Positions 1-14,130 of a stretch of DNA of 64,000 nt are shown piece by piece (the first letter of the stretch is position 1; the number at the start of each line of letters is the position of its first letter). Under the pieces are notes generated by a model. It did not search any database. It saw only the letters and a program-made list of their open reading frames with translations, and was not told the origin of the DNA. The stretch is from the NCBI GenBank assembly GCA_947650285.1, contig CANTFL010000226.1:186001-250000 (forward strand), given 5' to 3'. A program made the translations under genes and the position numbers. Source of the stretch: Hyaloperonospora brassicae. Taxonomy: Eukaryota > Oomycota > Peronosporomycetes > Peronosporales > Peronosporaceae.

Positions 1-1
1 C

Positions 2-175
2 AACCGTAAGAATTTGCAGGTAAAATATACGGTTTCCGATCCCGACCAAATAAAGAGGAGATTGATGATTGAAGAAAGCTACCTCGTGTTAGATCGCTAT
101 GTATATCTGGACCCACAAGAGTATGACAATGGCTATGATGTTGGACCAAACGGTGATATGACTCTGCATTGCTAA
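2..175 (+). CDS. 3' end of an unrecognised protein-coding gene (cut by window start)
   Basis: An open frame enters from the left edge and runs 57 codons to a TAA at 173-175. The tail is acidic and Tyr-rich (for example EESYLVLDRYVYLDPQEYDN) and ends in MTLHC. Its composition is much more protein-like than the AT-rich sequence that follows, where all frames are closed. I do not recognise the family. It could be the last exon of a gene mostly outside the window or a decayed fragment. No start can be placed. Confidence 0.5.
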   Translation, partial: NRKNLQVKYTVSDPDQIKRRLMIEESYLVLDRYVYLDPQEYDNGYDVGPNGDMTLHC

Positions 176-3100
176 AAATTAATTCAATTATGTACACACA
201 ATATAAGAAATACGCATAATTCGCACGACTAATTTAGTGCCACGGATAATGACAATAAATCGTGTATCGATCAAAAAAGGATACAAGATATATATCGCTA
301 GGCGCTCGTTGTAATTATTATTTCATTCAATTTTCGACTAAGTGAATAATTATACTGATGTATTCACAGCCTAGTGTCACATAAAGGGAAATCACTCGTC
401 GAACGATTCCCCGAAACTCAAGTATGGTATTTAAGCATGAGATCGGGTATGTTTTCTAGTAAATCTGAAAAGGCGTGTGATGGAATCGACCGATAACGTT
501 GGGTGGTTTGATGGTGATGCGAGATGCTGTCCCCATGAATTCCGATATAACGATCCAGTAACAGACTCATATACTGACACCGTCAAGTCTATCTCGATAC
601 ATTAGGAAATAGAAAATGGTTTTCGTGGTTAGCCAACATAACGGTCGATACCGATTTTTCGATACAGTTGGGATACGATAAGATGCTGAAGATTATATTG
701 CAGCACGATGCACAACCTTTAAATAATTGTTCCAAGAGCCGGTCGTTTGCTAAACAACTTTCAATGTTATTGATAATACACATTCCAACATTGAGAGAAA
801 TAGCAAGCAATGAAGAAAATTGTAACAAATCTGGTGGTAATCAGGATTTCCAATAAATGTATTCTTTTTGGAACCGTTGTAGCAACGTCACAAATGCCCC
901 CTCTCCATTAAAGAAATATGTGTCTCTATGGTGGCTAATGACAAGGATATAAGTGCAAGAAGAATCTACTATCCGAAGAGTTCGACCACAATTTGCAAAA
1001 GCTCTAACTTACCAAAACTGAACAGTATTGTATGCAGGTACAAGTACTGGACAGTTAAGGCCAATACTACCGGCCTCGATGACAAGTGAGATTGCAAGAC
1101 TGGTCAAAAAGGTTCAAGCCAAGTAAAATTAAGACAATGGGTTGACGCAATCGAGTGGAGTAAGCAAACTAAAGTCAATCTACTGGAATTCAGCATAAGA
1201 TGTTTCTTGTGTGATAAACGCAGACTCTTTACTAGCGCCTAAATGTTGAAAATGTAAAAACTCATTATTTAAAGATGCATGTGATTGGACGGAGTACCAG
1301 CTAAATTGGAAATAGCACGCTGTGTACTGTCTTTATCGAGTGCATATATACGGACCAATCGATAGACATACTAATGACCAGACAAAACCTGCCGACCGTC
1401 GGCCATCATCTTACTACACTCACTAGTAGCTTAAAACCACATTATTTATATGTATCAAACCAATTGCATAGATAATATGCATTTGTCATTTTTATTGTTC
1501 TACAACACTTCGAAGTCCTACGGATGATAATGCTTTCTGCACGCAGTACAGCATCTAGTAATTGCTCGTACTTTTCGGTGCAGAATGACGAAGCATTATC
1601 GTCGTGATATCCATAACGGCATTTTTTGGTTCCATGATATTGTTATTAAAGAATCAAATTGAATGTACCCTCTCATCTTCCTCTGCTGTCCTAATTGTTT
1701 CTATTCCTTCCTTTAAAATATCAAGTAAAATGGAATATACGTAGACACATTTGTAATAGTGGTTGAAGTTAATGGCACGACCACTGTAATGGTACGGGTA
1801 CCCGTGCTATACATTTACCATATGTATCTGTGTTAAACATAGTAGGTTGGCCAGACTCTGACGCGTGTTGGCCACATTTAAAAAGGCTTTTCCGTTTAAG
1901 TCCGGAAGAATTTTAATTTATTACACATAAGGATTTGACAGCCGCTTATCACCATTGTATAATGAATGGTTAATTCAGTCAGATTTTTTCAAGAAGTAAC
2001 ACGAGCCTTGCTAAGGCATTCTTTTACTATAACTGCCTATCCGTCTTTACTAAAACGGGTACCGCGGGGCGCTTATTATATTTGATTCTCCGATTTCTTC
2101 GTCTTCGAAAGTAGGACCAAAATCTTTAAAATAAGAGTTGACTCTGTGTACTGAAAGTTGTGTTCGTTGCACTTGTTTACTTCTTTAAGTCGCTATATTT
2201 ATAGAACGTTTACGCTCTGAGTTGGATTCCATTGAACTCGCCAACTCTTAGAGAATGTTTTTAAGGTAGTAGACTACTTTATCGCAGTTCATTGGGTTGT
2301 TGCGTGTTTATGTTCGTTGTAAACTTATTAAGTTAAATTCATTTATTTAGGAACAGTACTTTCCACGCAACGACATGAGGTAGGTGTGATACACATTCGG
2401 CAGAATTTGAGATTGACTAATGTTCACACACGTTTGACCTTATAGCGCTATAGTGACCCATACGTCGTCTTAGACAGAGCTGATATATTTTGGAGCACGT
2501 GCATAGAAAATTACGGCCACGTCCTGACCATTCCAACTTTTAGTCTTATAAATTACGCAAGGATGAAGATTGCTAACTTACATCAATGCTGCCGTCACTT
2601 ATTCATTAATTGACTGTAATTGGGTAAAGCCTCCCGCCTTTTTTATCGCCACTTCACATAATATTACAACTTCACTACCATCAATATTAGAAAAACACAC
2701 TCATTTTGACACTCTCAAATGTTTCTGACGTCTAATGGTAAAGTACAATCTCGAAGGTTTCCTACTTCTAACCGTAAAGTAGTCGAATCAAATCTGGCAT
2801 CGCCACATACATCTATTTTATTGAGGCAAAAGTCGAAATAATGCCAGCATCGGCTAATTCTAGACGAGCAAAAGTTAGGAGGTACAAACCTTGACCAATC
2901 AAGAAGATAGTAGGTAAAAAAAGAGTCAAGCCAAAACTATCGCTTACAATCAAATTTGAAATGGGACCTTAATATAGTCACGAATCGTACAATATCGCCA
3001 ATGACTTGTCATTTAATGCCTTTGAAACAAGGCAAAAACGACCGGCCTGCTGATTAGAGCGTCTCGTTTGTTCCACCACAATCTAGCCCCGTGCGCTACA

Positions 3101-5164
3101 AATAGGGTGATTTGCATCTAGCATCGTGCGCTGCAAATAGTACAATTTATAGTGGAGCTTTACAGCGCTTAGCCTTTTACTTCGTTTATGCGTAAAGATA
3201 TCAAAAGTTGGGTTTAGAGCGAGGCTGTATGTCTTCAATGTGGGAAAGAGATATGTCCACTTTATTTTTGATCGGATACTAGCTCGACGGATTAATGATC
3301 TCGTGCTACTTCCATCTATGAATAATGAGAGTAAACGCTTGTTATTCGAATAGTGACTGACAGGAATTTTTCGTGTTTCATCAAATTCTGCCTTGAGCCT
3401 TTGCCGCGAGCACCTCACTCGACTGTCAGAACAATTTCTTGCATACAACGTGTACATCAACACATTCCAACGTGCAATTTATCAAAGAACCTGATTTCAC
3501 GTTTGGTGTTTTTTTCTAACCAGTTCACGTCGAACTATAACTAACTAAGGTCCAAACCTTGCGTAAAAGTGAGATTTCGGGCATTGTATAAAAAAAACAC
3601 ATGAAGCATGTTAGAAAAGAATCACTTTTGCATTGCTTATTGAGCTTATGAAAATTGAACGAAGCAGCCATGTGTGAAGTGAAACCAGTTGTAGCCAGTG
3701 TTCGATCAGAACCTTTGTCGTTTTGTCCATTTCTTGACTCAATTTTATAGTCTGATGTATACGATGTCCAATGTTCTAATTGCAATTTCGTTTGTACACA
3801 CACTGTTTGCAATGTTTCTCGGTTCATGGTGACATAATTATTTCAATAATGCTTATGAAAATCGGTAAAACATGCACTAAATAGTTGTATAGTAAAAAAA
3901 AACACCAAATAATCGAATTAGAATAAAAAATGCCACAAAATGTGAAAAAGTAGCAGCACCACAACGAAAAACGTAAGAGGCCTTTTAAATACAAAAAAAG
4001 AATTCTAAAAGAACAATATCGATGCTTATTTTACGGCTTAATATATATCTCCTGATATCCTACATATACAGTGACGTATATCGTTATGTCTCTCATTGTT
4101 TAGCTTTTAACCACAAAAGTTTTTAATTCCACTTGAATCAAAAGATGGAGGAGGTGCGCTGACGCTTGTAGCAAAGGCTAACGGTGCTGTTGCCTTTCGA
4201 TAGTAATCCTACGTAATTTTCAAGCCTTTAATTCAAAATTTATGATGTGCCGATGTGGTGGTGTAAGGAAGTCTACTTAGCAGCATATTTGCGAATGATA
4301 TGTATAAGACAGCGCCGTCTTCGAATGATGCGTGGACAGAACTGTGTCAGATGTTATAGAATTCCCCCCACCCTCGAGTCAGTATGACGTTTCTAGTAAA
4401 ATATAAAAGAGCAAACGCTTTGTGAATATCTAATGAAAATGTTTTGGTGGCTTTAAGGCTCTCATGTCGACGTTTGGTGAGACACTGAATGTCACGACTA
4501 CCTGTCGTTCAAACTAAACATTTTTAAGGCTGACAATAGGAAAAAGAGAGGCTTTCTGCATAACGATAAGTATCTTTATCAAATGTACTCGAATCCAGAC
4601 GCATTCTTGCAATTGACAATGTATAGAAGGTCTTGTGACTTCAATTGACCGAATTTAGGATCAAATCGATTGTTTCTGACGGGTCTGTTCTGAATTTATA
4701 TTTCCTCTTGAGATGCATAATTGATAGTAATCTGGTTGTTGAGTCTACGTGATAATAGCTGGAGCTTAGGCTTGTTTTAAGAAAGGTACGCAAAAAATAC
4801 CAGAAACCTTGTTTGTGCAATTAGTATATATCGTGCTATAGGAAAATTAGGAACAACAACTGCCCACAGCTTCCAACTGCGAACCATAATCAGCTTAATT
4901 AAGCTACTTTATACGGAGTTATTTTATCGAGACATACTAAGCTATATATAATAATATAAAGTGCGATTCTAATAATTGAGAACATATGACTGGAAAGTGA
5001 AGTAAAAGATGATGTGTGTACACACGGTATTAATAGACGATTTACACAATTGTCATTATATATCTTTCTGATGTCAGATTATTCGCGATTTCGAAGACTT
5101 TGATAAGTGTGCGAACCGTTCGCGTTTGTGTGTATATTTGTGCGTGTAAGTGTATACATAAGGG
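176..5164. other. Gene-free AT-rich stretch
   Basis: All frames are broken into short random-looking ORFs. I see no protein motif, tRNA or terminal repeat. The only local structure noticed is an imperfect inverted repeat at 1523-1542 and 1578-1603 (arms start GATGATAATGCTTTCTGCAC), which could form a hairpin with a loop of about 35 bases. Confidence 0.6.
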
Positions 5165-5330
5165 TACGTGGCCAAACCAAGGGGATGAGTGAAATTGAAC
5201 TAATGCGGGCACTGTGAAGTATCTGGATCGATAACCTTGGTGAGCGGTACGGTGACACGTCGCCGGAGATAGGCTAAGAAAGTTTGAGCTTAAGTACCCG
5301 ATGAGTTGCCGCCCGAGTGGCTGGGAGACT
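5165..5330 (+). repeat. SINE-like dispersed repeat, copy 1 (degenerate)
   Basis: It shares an ordered series of blocks with 22978-23130: CTGGATCGATA, a GGTT/GTTCGA-like stretch, CCGGAGATAGGCTAA.AAAGT, and a CCGCCC..GTGGC-like tail. The upstream part (GTGGCCAAACC) is a decayed form of the other copy's box-A-like head. The 134-residue minus-strand ORF across this region is a by-product of the repeat. Confidence 0.5.
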
Positions 5331-8300
5331 TCTGGTTGAATAGCGCCATAGCATTGAAAATGGTAATACGAGTCTTCTAAGTAATTTGAATGGGGTTGTT
5401 GTACTCGCTGACTATTATCCGGGTTATCTGAAGAATCCCTCGGCATGAATTCTATACGTATATGTATACGACATGTAGAATACCTCCCGAGTCCGTAATT
5501 ATTGTAATACGATCAATAAGATACCAACAGTAACATAAATAGGATTATTGTAGCCAGAGATCGTCGATCGCTTACATCGGATTCTTTATATTTTACTTTT
5601 ATGTCGTCAATCGGACTCTTCTTTATTCGTCGTGGTGGATTCAATGAAATTATCTGCCATCTCTATTTTCTTATATCAATTTCTTAGACACATCCACATT
5701 ACGGACGAATGAATTCATCGGAAGGAATCAATAAAGATAGTACGAGAGATACTTATCGAGCCGTCTCAAGAGCAAATAAATCAATTTAAAGCCCTGGTTA
5801 CTTACTTGCACCTTTTCGGTGCTCTTTGGAGCGGCTTGTCGTCCGCGTCATATCGTTCCGATGTAAAAAATCGATGGCAGTCTCTGCCACAAGTGAAGCC
5901 GCGAGCCATGTGCCACGAAGGTGTCTAGCGCGGCTTTTCGCGGAGTTATTCAGGTGGCTGTAAACAAAAATCTGACACTGATTTAACTAGCCACAAACCG
6001 TGGTAGCATGAAGCGATCTACATTGAAGCCTATTGATAATCGGTTTTAGAACCAACGTCTTTGATATTGCATTGTAGGTACAAAATACTGTCGACTTAAC
6101 TTCGTTGTGAGGGTTGCAACGAAGCATTTGACAACCGATACGACGCAGCGCTTTGTATGAACCCGGTTCTTAGCAATCTAGCTGACTTTGAAAATAATGT
6201 GACAACCTTGTATGCACAGTAACAATTTCCATAAATAGGTCATTACGAGAAACTCAATGCACTAGCGAGTTCTATTTTATCAACGCTTTCCATTCGCCCG
6301 GGACATGCCAGATACTTTACTGTTAGAACGCGGAGGCCCGTTGCCAATAATATCATATTTTGATGTGCTTATATTCAGTCCTGAAGGGCATTTTTCGTGG
6401 CTCATTCGTTGAGCGAAAAAGTACGCATTACATTCTATTCGAGCGGACAGAGGCAGCTGCATTCGTAATCTGACGTGGATCGAGCAATTTTGACACGCCG
6501 AAAAGACATCACTACAATCACGAGCTAATTGCGCTAGCACTAGCTCCACATGACTCGGCAAAGTGTAGAACGAGGTGTCAGTTAATGATTTGTCAAATCA
6601 AAAATCTTTGATATCGTACTGAGTATCGCGCAGTCGACCAGACGTATTATATCGAATTAGACAAACCACTCCGCGTTCGACAATTTCCGTGGGAGTCCCT
6701 TGGAAAGCGACAAAATTAAATATATTTATGTATTCCTAATAGTTCTCATAACATCAGGTCAAAAGAAACACTAGTGACCCCTAGCAATCATTTGCTCACG
6801 AACGTTAGATACACTTGTATTTTACTTTTACTAAACACATCCCATTATATAAATCGCAATATCCATCAAGATATATACAATTGGCAACAACCCTTCCTTC
6901 ATTTTATCACGATATCCTAATTTACCTGCCCTTCTCTATTGAATTTCCATGCATCATCATGACGAACGACAGACAAACCAGTAGCCATAAATCCTATTGC
7001 CCATAGCCAATCACGTGGAGGCCTCATGGGCTTAAAAAGAATCCACAATACTATTTGCTTATGCTTCATTGCATCTTATCTTCTTATAGTTGGCGCTATG
7101 CTTCCAACCCCGTCCAACGCGAACCATATAAAAAGTCGACCAAATCATACATCTTGATTTACTCGCTTCTGTGAGTGTCCAAAATTCGACAACTTATACA
7201 TATGATTTTAAAAATCCTCTTCAAAGAATATACTTCGTATTAAATTTTGCTCATCTGCGTGAAAAAAGCAGCCATGGGTGCAGTACAAGCTGCTGGAACC
7301 GATATTTGATGTAACTCTGTCTGTATCATTACACTGTCCGATCTTGATGGTTCGCAATTTTTAATTTCGTCGCGTCCTACATGTGTGAGTCCGTATATGC
7401 ACAACAAAAAGTTATCGATTGAATGGTAAGCATTATCGTGACGAAAGATTTAAGATGTGTAAGGCCGAATTATGCTTTTTCTAATGGAAATGAATGTGTA
7501 AATTGGATATTTCTACACGTCTTCATCGACTGTGTCCTGTGGTAAGGCACATTCTACAAGAATATCGTAGCTTCAATTACAGCCTCGATGAGCTAACTAT
7601 TAGTGCGCGTACATACGGTAAAGGATTACCTTCTGTCATAATATTTATGTGTGATAGGAAACGTTATTGTGCATCGAAACGTAGAGGCAAATATGTTTAC
7701 ATGTTTCGATGGACAATTATATTTCCTGACACACATGCATATTTTGTGACAGTAGGTAATACACCATATTTATACACCTAATACTATCGAATGATGTGCC
7801 CAAGTATTGTTGCACCAAATATTAATATTGTTTGTATCTAGTGAGGTAATGTCCCAAGCATTAATAGTTACGATAATTAACCATGGTCATAAGAACCTTT
7901 TTTGTTGTTGTGTGAGAGATTCATGACGGTTTTTGGCCCAGACGACGTAAAAAGTTAGTAAATAAATTACGTTAACGTTATCTTACTTAGTCTGAAAGGC
8001 TACGCTAGTAAATTAATTATGAACCAGTTAAGTGTCGTCGTCCCCTCAGTATTTTTGTTATGTTGGAGGTAAGAGGGCTAACGTCTCTCTACACAGTAAA
8101 GTCAAATTGATGCCCTAGGATCATGATTAATACGTTAGATAAGGTCTATGCCTCTCATTGCACAACCATCTAGTAAAATCGATCCTCCTACGATATGTCA
8201 ATTTAAACATCTGACTCATTTCTGATATCCACACTGATGAACCGTTGCCGAATTGCGAGTTGTAAGGCTTGTTTATTTTACAATCTAGTCTATAACGCAT

Positions 8301-11300
8301 TTGTCATCGAAATTTGAAAGCTAAAAGATCAAAGTAAAATATCACGAAAGAGATAGAAACCTTCTAAATCTTGTTTTTATTATGCAAAGTGTCCATGTTT
8401 ACGCCATTAGTTTACAATCTCTACTACAACCTTAAATACTACTAGAATTTTAGACTAGACATCCGATCATATAGTCAATCATTACTAATTATATAGTCGC
8501 GTCCAAATGATCTACAGATATCAAAATACCAGTCGGTACGTCGCGCATTCATAATCGCCTCATTTCACGATTGTTTGTTTTTTAGTCAAAGCTTCATAGC
8601 CGAGATGCTTATTCGAAAAACAAAAAGTACCGCTTTTTGCAAGAGCATTTTCGCATATTGAGTTTTTTTGTCTCACTTCTACGTCGGCTAAAGTAGAAAT
8701 TGGAGATACTGTCCATATTTCTCTGCATGAAGAGTCTTAGGACGGCGGCTTACATGGGACTTTTTTTTAATATATATTCTCATACGTATAGAGCAGGATA
8801 ATTTATTTGCAAGTTCATGGAGTTGTCAGATATTTGCACAAAATTAAAATTTTCGACAATGAAGAACGATAACCTTTGCTGCAATACACGTTATCTTCAA
8901 TTCACCGCTAAATCTCCGCAAGATCACAACATAGATGCATGGCGTTCAAAAATGCTAGTTATAAGTAGTTTGACGCGACACATAAAAATTTAAGAATATT
9001 AATCTAAGTTCAAGATGCATGACAGAGATCCGGTTCGACAACAACCATGTACTTTTCGTCAAGCATGGACAAAAGATAGTTCTATCCAAGAAGATACAAA
9101 GCTGGCAGTCAGGCCCTAAGCAATTAAAATAGCATGGATTTCGTGATACTTTTTGCGTATTTATTTCTTAAGCTTCTGCTTTTTGTAACAAAGCGACCCC
9201 ATGACATGATATTTGTAAATATATATTAACGTGGATTTTATCGTAGCGGATATTTAAATTAACTAATTTCAATAAACTGTATAGCGATTTCATCTTCATA
9301 TTCAACCGACCATTATACTTCAAATTTTAAACTCGTTAAATCATTTATGGGCGAGCGCAAATAGTATACCAACAAATCGGTATAATTAGTCTTTTGATTC
9401 CAGTTACAGTATTGATAGTCTTATTCGTATATATTGGAAAGGATAACGCTGACGACAACAGTTTATAGTCATACATTTGACTAACGTGCGCATCAGTTGG
9501 TTAAATCTATACGCGAGATTGTACTTGGCGTTTAAGACACCTGCACAAAAGTCTTCAGTATGCTAAGGTTTTTACTGTTGCAGTACAAAACGAAATGTCC
9601 TTATCATTGGCTTGAGTTTCATACAATCAAATTATAATTTTGTAGAGGCTCTAAAAGTTTGCAATCAACTCTCTACACATTTCGGACTGCGATAAAATCG
9701 GTATCGACAAGCAATCGCTGGCTCTCTTCCGCTTATTTCTAATTACAATAGAAGAAGTCTTAATAAATGCTTACGTCTGTGATAGTATTAACATAATATG
9801 ATACATCCGGTATATAGCGGTCAGCGCTATACAGCGCAATCTCAAGTATCGAAAGTACAGATCCTTATATATTTTGATAAGCAGTGGTGGCACTACCATA
9901 TATATATCGTAGCGCAGGATGACGAAATGGTCTTGTCCATTAATCTAAAAAACATCCGCCGTCAACGCGTCATGAGCACCGGCGATCACGTCCTTCATCA
10001 GCAGACTGCGTAAAATACAGATACAGTGTCTTTTAAGCGATGATGAAAAGTGCCATACTATAAGTTTTTTTCTTGTGCGGGTGTGATCAACCTTACTCAG
10101 CCTTTGACGGGTTAAGTAAAGCTCGACATACGACACAAAGCTGGTAAGTCAACCACAGAAGTGTGTGCTGAGATTGATGTCATGGCGCGTGGAATCGTAC
10201 CGCTTTTACGCAGGAGATGCGGGAGAGGCTACGTGTTCAGTCAGCACCGGCGTGCTTCGATGCGCACTTGTTTGTGAGATTATCTGGCGGGATATGACAC
10301 ATTTGGAGGTTGAGGCGCCGCAGACATTTCAGACACTACATAAATCTTGGGTACAGAAGCAGGTGAGTACCTGAGACAGCAGTATAAAAACGAAGAATAA
10401 AATAGATATAGTCAAGCTCGGCATCTTATTGATGGACTTTCAGATCTTTACCATGAAGTCTGTGACTCTTTTGAAGGCAATAATATTATTTAACTCGTAC
10501 TGGCGTCATACAAGGTCGATACGCACCATTCAAAATTTCAAATCTATAGAGTTTATCACTGCCGCTAGATGATTATTCTAATCAATCGTATTTGAAGAAC
10601 GAAATATTGGTGTCGTTATTCAATTAAACAAGATTTCAAAATTAAATTTATAGTGATGTGATCCTGTATATTCACTTTTTCTAGAAAACTAGCAATTGCG
10701 TAGCTACATGAGCTAAAATTAGGCTACTTTTATACAAAAAAATTGTCAAGCGGGTATTTATGCCTAATCCACTCTACAGTTAATTCACCAAGACCGCTGG
10801 CTTATTAATCCCTATAAAGATTCTGATGACCGGGATGACGACAAAGTACATAAGTTGGTATCTAAGGACTACATGATGATTCAATTTTTATCCTGATAAT
10901 CGTAAATCAATGGAGCATCTCTTTGACTGTGCAATGCCACAAGGGTCTCCCAAAATTGCCTACATTGACCCTTGCCGTGTCACTAACATGTAGATGTAAT
11001 CACATGTTAATGAAAAGGATAGAGTTCACCCCATCGCAGCAAGTCCGATACTTTTAAATCGCTGAAATGCACTATTATATAATAACGATATCAATCCCAC
11101 ATAAATCTTACTATTCTTTTCATTCTGACACATTTCATTTCAGCTATGTGTTCAATGGGTAATGCAGCATACATGATAGGAGCATAAAATTGCATTAATA
11201 TGTTAGCGTTTGTATTTCTTTTCCAACCTTTGATAAATTGTTATTGATGTATTTGGCGTAGCAATGTTTACACCCCTATCGATTTGTACTCTCACTGCCA

Positions 11301-11600
11301 TTTCAAAATCACTTATAACTAATTTAGTCTCTTTGTTCTTCATTATTACAATATCACGACTCAGTACTTTTTGTAACGCCGTTCATCGCAGATAGCCATT
11401 TTTTATCTAAAATCCCAATATGTATTTGCGTGTTCAGATAAACATATCGAACCAACCACCTCGGGTAGCTCCTTTCATGACATTCAAATTACTCACTTTA
11501 CTATGCCGTGATAAGAAACCCCTCACTTCACATTTTAGCAAGCATCTGCAAAACTTATCACTCGCGAAATACAAAATTGCGTCACCTGTTTATTTATTTG
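5331..11600. other. Gene-free AT-rich stretch
   Basis: No supportable gene. The longest ORFs (93 residues at 6280-6561 minus, 95 residues at 7494-7781 plus) have no family motif, signal peptide or biased composition. A slightly GC-richer patch at about 5.8-6.6 kb could be an old coding relic, but I cannot name it. Confidence 0.55.
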
Positions 11601-11850
11601 TCGCACGTGTTTTTAATCGAACTTTTAGTTTTATTGACTTGTCTCACACTAAATTCGATCGAGCATTTAATGTCAATATTTGGTCGCACACTAAATTTGA
11701 TCGACCACTTAACGTCAATATTTGTTCGCACACTAAATTTGATCGAACATTTAACGTCAATATTTGATCGCACACTGTATTTGGTCGAGCATTACACGTC
11801 ATTAACTTGCCGTCTGATGTATGTATTTGAGTATCACACGTAATTTACTT
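11601..11850 (+). repeat. 42-bp tandem repeat array
   Basis: A unit of about 42 bp (TCGCACACTAAATTTGATCG followed by ANCATTTAACGTCAATATTTG) is present in three good tandem copies from about 11645. Progressively decayed copies lie on both sides, recognisable by the recurrent CGCACAC/TCGCA and GTCAATATT words. Because 42 is a multiple of three, the array holds two long overlapping frames open (11420-11767 and 11508-11843). I do not consider these genes. Confidence 0.85.
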
Positions 11851-12257
11851 GTCGCATGCTGCATGTGTGAGCTGTCTTCATTACAGTGCGAAATAATAAA
11901 CTTTAGTATTTATATATATATATATATATTTGCCTTTTTGATATGGCCCGTGGAGCGCAAGTGTATCATAAATAACGATAGCATCAATTTGTAGAGCTGC
12001 GAATACCCTATACTCATCAGCATCCCTCCAAAAAACAAATGAGCCAGTATTCGTGGTCAGCACCTAATTTTAGCACGATTTCTATTTCAAGCGACTCGTC
12101 AATGAACTTGCCGCTCAGCAAAGTAATGGTGATGCGTTGTAAATATGCATTGGAGGGTAGATTCATACATTTAAGTTTTAGTTTGTGCCAATGTTTGTAG
12201 CAATTGTGTGCACAAATTAAATCAGTGTTGTGTGTCACTCATTTCGTGTACTCGAGT
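11851..12257. other. Intergenic stretch with a short (TA)n microsatellite
   Basis: A (TA)n tract lies at about 11911-11931. No coding sequence is supported. Confidence 0.6.
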
Positions 12258-12318
12258 TGCTCAACCGGGTTAGTGTGGTAGCACCATCCGAGATGTCACC
12301 GGTTCGAGAACGGCACAT
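12258..12318 (+). repeat. tRNA-related promoter-like segment (possible SINE head)
   Basis: The segment has a box-A-like GGGTTAGTGTGGTAGC followed about 30 bases later by a box-B-like CCGGTTCGAGAAC. This spacing is tRNA-like, but I could not fold a convincing full cloverleaf, so I call it a tRNA-derived repeat head rather than a tRNA gene. It lies about 240 bp upstream of the Tigger relic. Confidence 0.35.
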
Positions 12319-12553
12319 AGAAAATATAAGTTAATTCTGCGGTCCTGGTGTATAGGGTGTACCGGCTCTACCTGCCAGCAGTGAATTCTCTTACTTTCGG
12401 GGTGATGACACCATCAGAGATATAGAATGAAATTCGCTGCCCCAACCTTTGGCAGAGCAAAATGAGCGGAAATCGCGATGAAGCGCTTACGATAGGAGAA
12501 AAATACACAAATAAATAAATCACTTTTCTGTCTGATAATTCGCCGTTCACACT

Positions 12554-14130
12554 ATGAAGTCTTCGCGACCCAAACAGGTCGGTTACCTGACGTATGAGCA
12601 GATAGAGAATATCTTCCAGTGGCATGGAGCAAACTCCCCTCTTACACAGTCGCAATGTGGTAGATAAGGCGAAGCGCGAGTTGGTCTCTTCAAAGCGCCA
12701 GTCCAGGGGACGATCTCCGGCATTCGGCGTGACTGTTAGAAGATCCAGCACGTCATGGACCTCGATCTCATGAGTAAGCGGGCCCTAGTGGTCGTGTTTC
12801 CTGCACTAGATGAATCCCTGGTGGATTGGGTACCGCAGTGTCAAGCCAAGAGTGTGATGCTGATCGGAGATCTGGTCAAGTCGAGAGCAAAGAAATTTGC
12901 AACGTTGGACGGTACTTAGGAAGATCAGCTGCTGTTGTTTTAAAATGGGTGCACACAAGCTTTTCAGAACGTAACGGATACAAGCGACTTAGCATCAGGG
13001 ATGAGAGCGGCTCTGAAAACTCGGAGAAGTTGCCCGCGCAGCGTGACGCCATCCGGGAATGTCTATTAGGCGTCCCGATTGCTGACACCACCAACATGAA
13101 CGAAACGGGACTGTTCTACTGTCTTGCGCTTAATACGAACATCGCCCAACGGCAATGAAAGGATCGATATAGTAAGACATGTGTGACGGTCGCTCGGATG
13201 TGACCTGCTGAAGACTTGGATCAACCTAAATTCCTCACCATTGGTTACGCGAAAAAGCCGCGCTCCTTCAAGTAGAAGACAGGGTATTATTGTGGCTTCA
13301 ACCTTCGCAGCAACTTCAAGGCGCGGATGATCGGTGTCCAATCCAGATAGTGGCTTCATAATCGTGGAAACGACATGCAAGCTCCAAAACGAAAAATCAT
13401 TTCTCCTTCTTGACAATGCATCGGCGCATCCTGCTCATTGTATGGAGTTAAAGAGCTTGAAAGAAGAGTTCTTTCGAACAAGATCGCGAAGCTGCAGACC
13501 GTGGACGCCGGCATCATCGCCTCATTCAAGCGTCGAGACCGGCGTCGTCAGCTCGAGCACGCTTTGGGTATGGAGGAGCATATATTACTGATTAGTATAT
13601 ACACGCTGGACCAGCCCACGGCGATGAAGTGGATAAAATCTGTTCGCTTGACGTTCTATTCGATGCTATTGTAAATTGATATCGGCACACAGGTTTTGTG
13701 CAGGGCCGTTCGAATCACTCTCATATCACGAAATGTCATTAATGACCAACTGAACACCGACATGATAACACAAATGTGTCAGCTACTTATGCACGACTCG
13801 ATGTACCCGTACGACTTCAAATACTGCACCTTCGAGGCTGACACGGAGATGGAAGCCCTAACTTCCACAGCCCTGCTCATCGAAGAAGTGGACGCAGGGA
13901 TTTTGCTTACGGTATAAGAGATCAGCGACTTTGAAGAGCCGGAGTCGATAAGACAAGGTGTCACAATCATGCAAGAAGAGACCAGATCCGAGGGAAAAGT
14001 TAACGCATTTCGTGTCATCATTTTGGTCCTCGGTGAACATTCAGATCTGGAGAGAGTTTCAATAAGAGGGATGCGTAAACTACAGCAGAGATTGTGCGAG
14101 GAGATGAGGGTCGAAAAGGAAAACCATTAC
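12554..14130 (+). pseudogene. Decayed Tigger/pogo-type (DDE_1) transposase
   Basis: Transposase remnants run in order through shifting frames with several stops. An ATG at 12554 begins MKSSRPKQVGYLTYEQIENI. A QGTISGI-like helix-turn-helix stretch and an ESLVDWVPQCQ-like segment follow. The central domain has TNMNETGLFYCL (about 13093-13130), IGYAKKPRSFK, LLLDNASAH (about 13402-13430) and VDAGIIASFKRR followed by RRQLEHAL (about 13501-13570). A basic, helical C-terminus ends near 14130. In this family the DE of NMDET, the DN of LLLDNA and the D of xDAG are catalytic. Here the first is Asn (codon 13099-13101) while the other two survive. The copy is non-functional. Terminal repeats were not found. 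Confidence 0.85.

Noticed and set aside
1523..1603. Hairpin as a small-RNA precursor
   Set aside because: Imperfect arms of about 20 bp with a long loop are expected by chance in AT-rich DNA.
11645..11812. CRISPR-like array
   Set aside because: Units are directly tandem with no unique spacers, and the genome is eukaryotic.
11420..11843. Two overlapping plus-strand ORFs of 115 and 111 residues
   Set aside because: Held open by the 42-bp tandem repeat, whose length is a multiple of three.
12258..12318. Complete tRNA gene
   Set aside because: A and B boxes are present but a full cloverleaf with matching acceptor stem could not be drawn.
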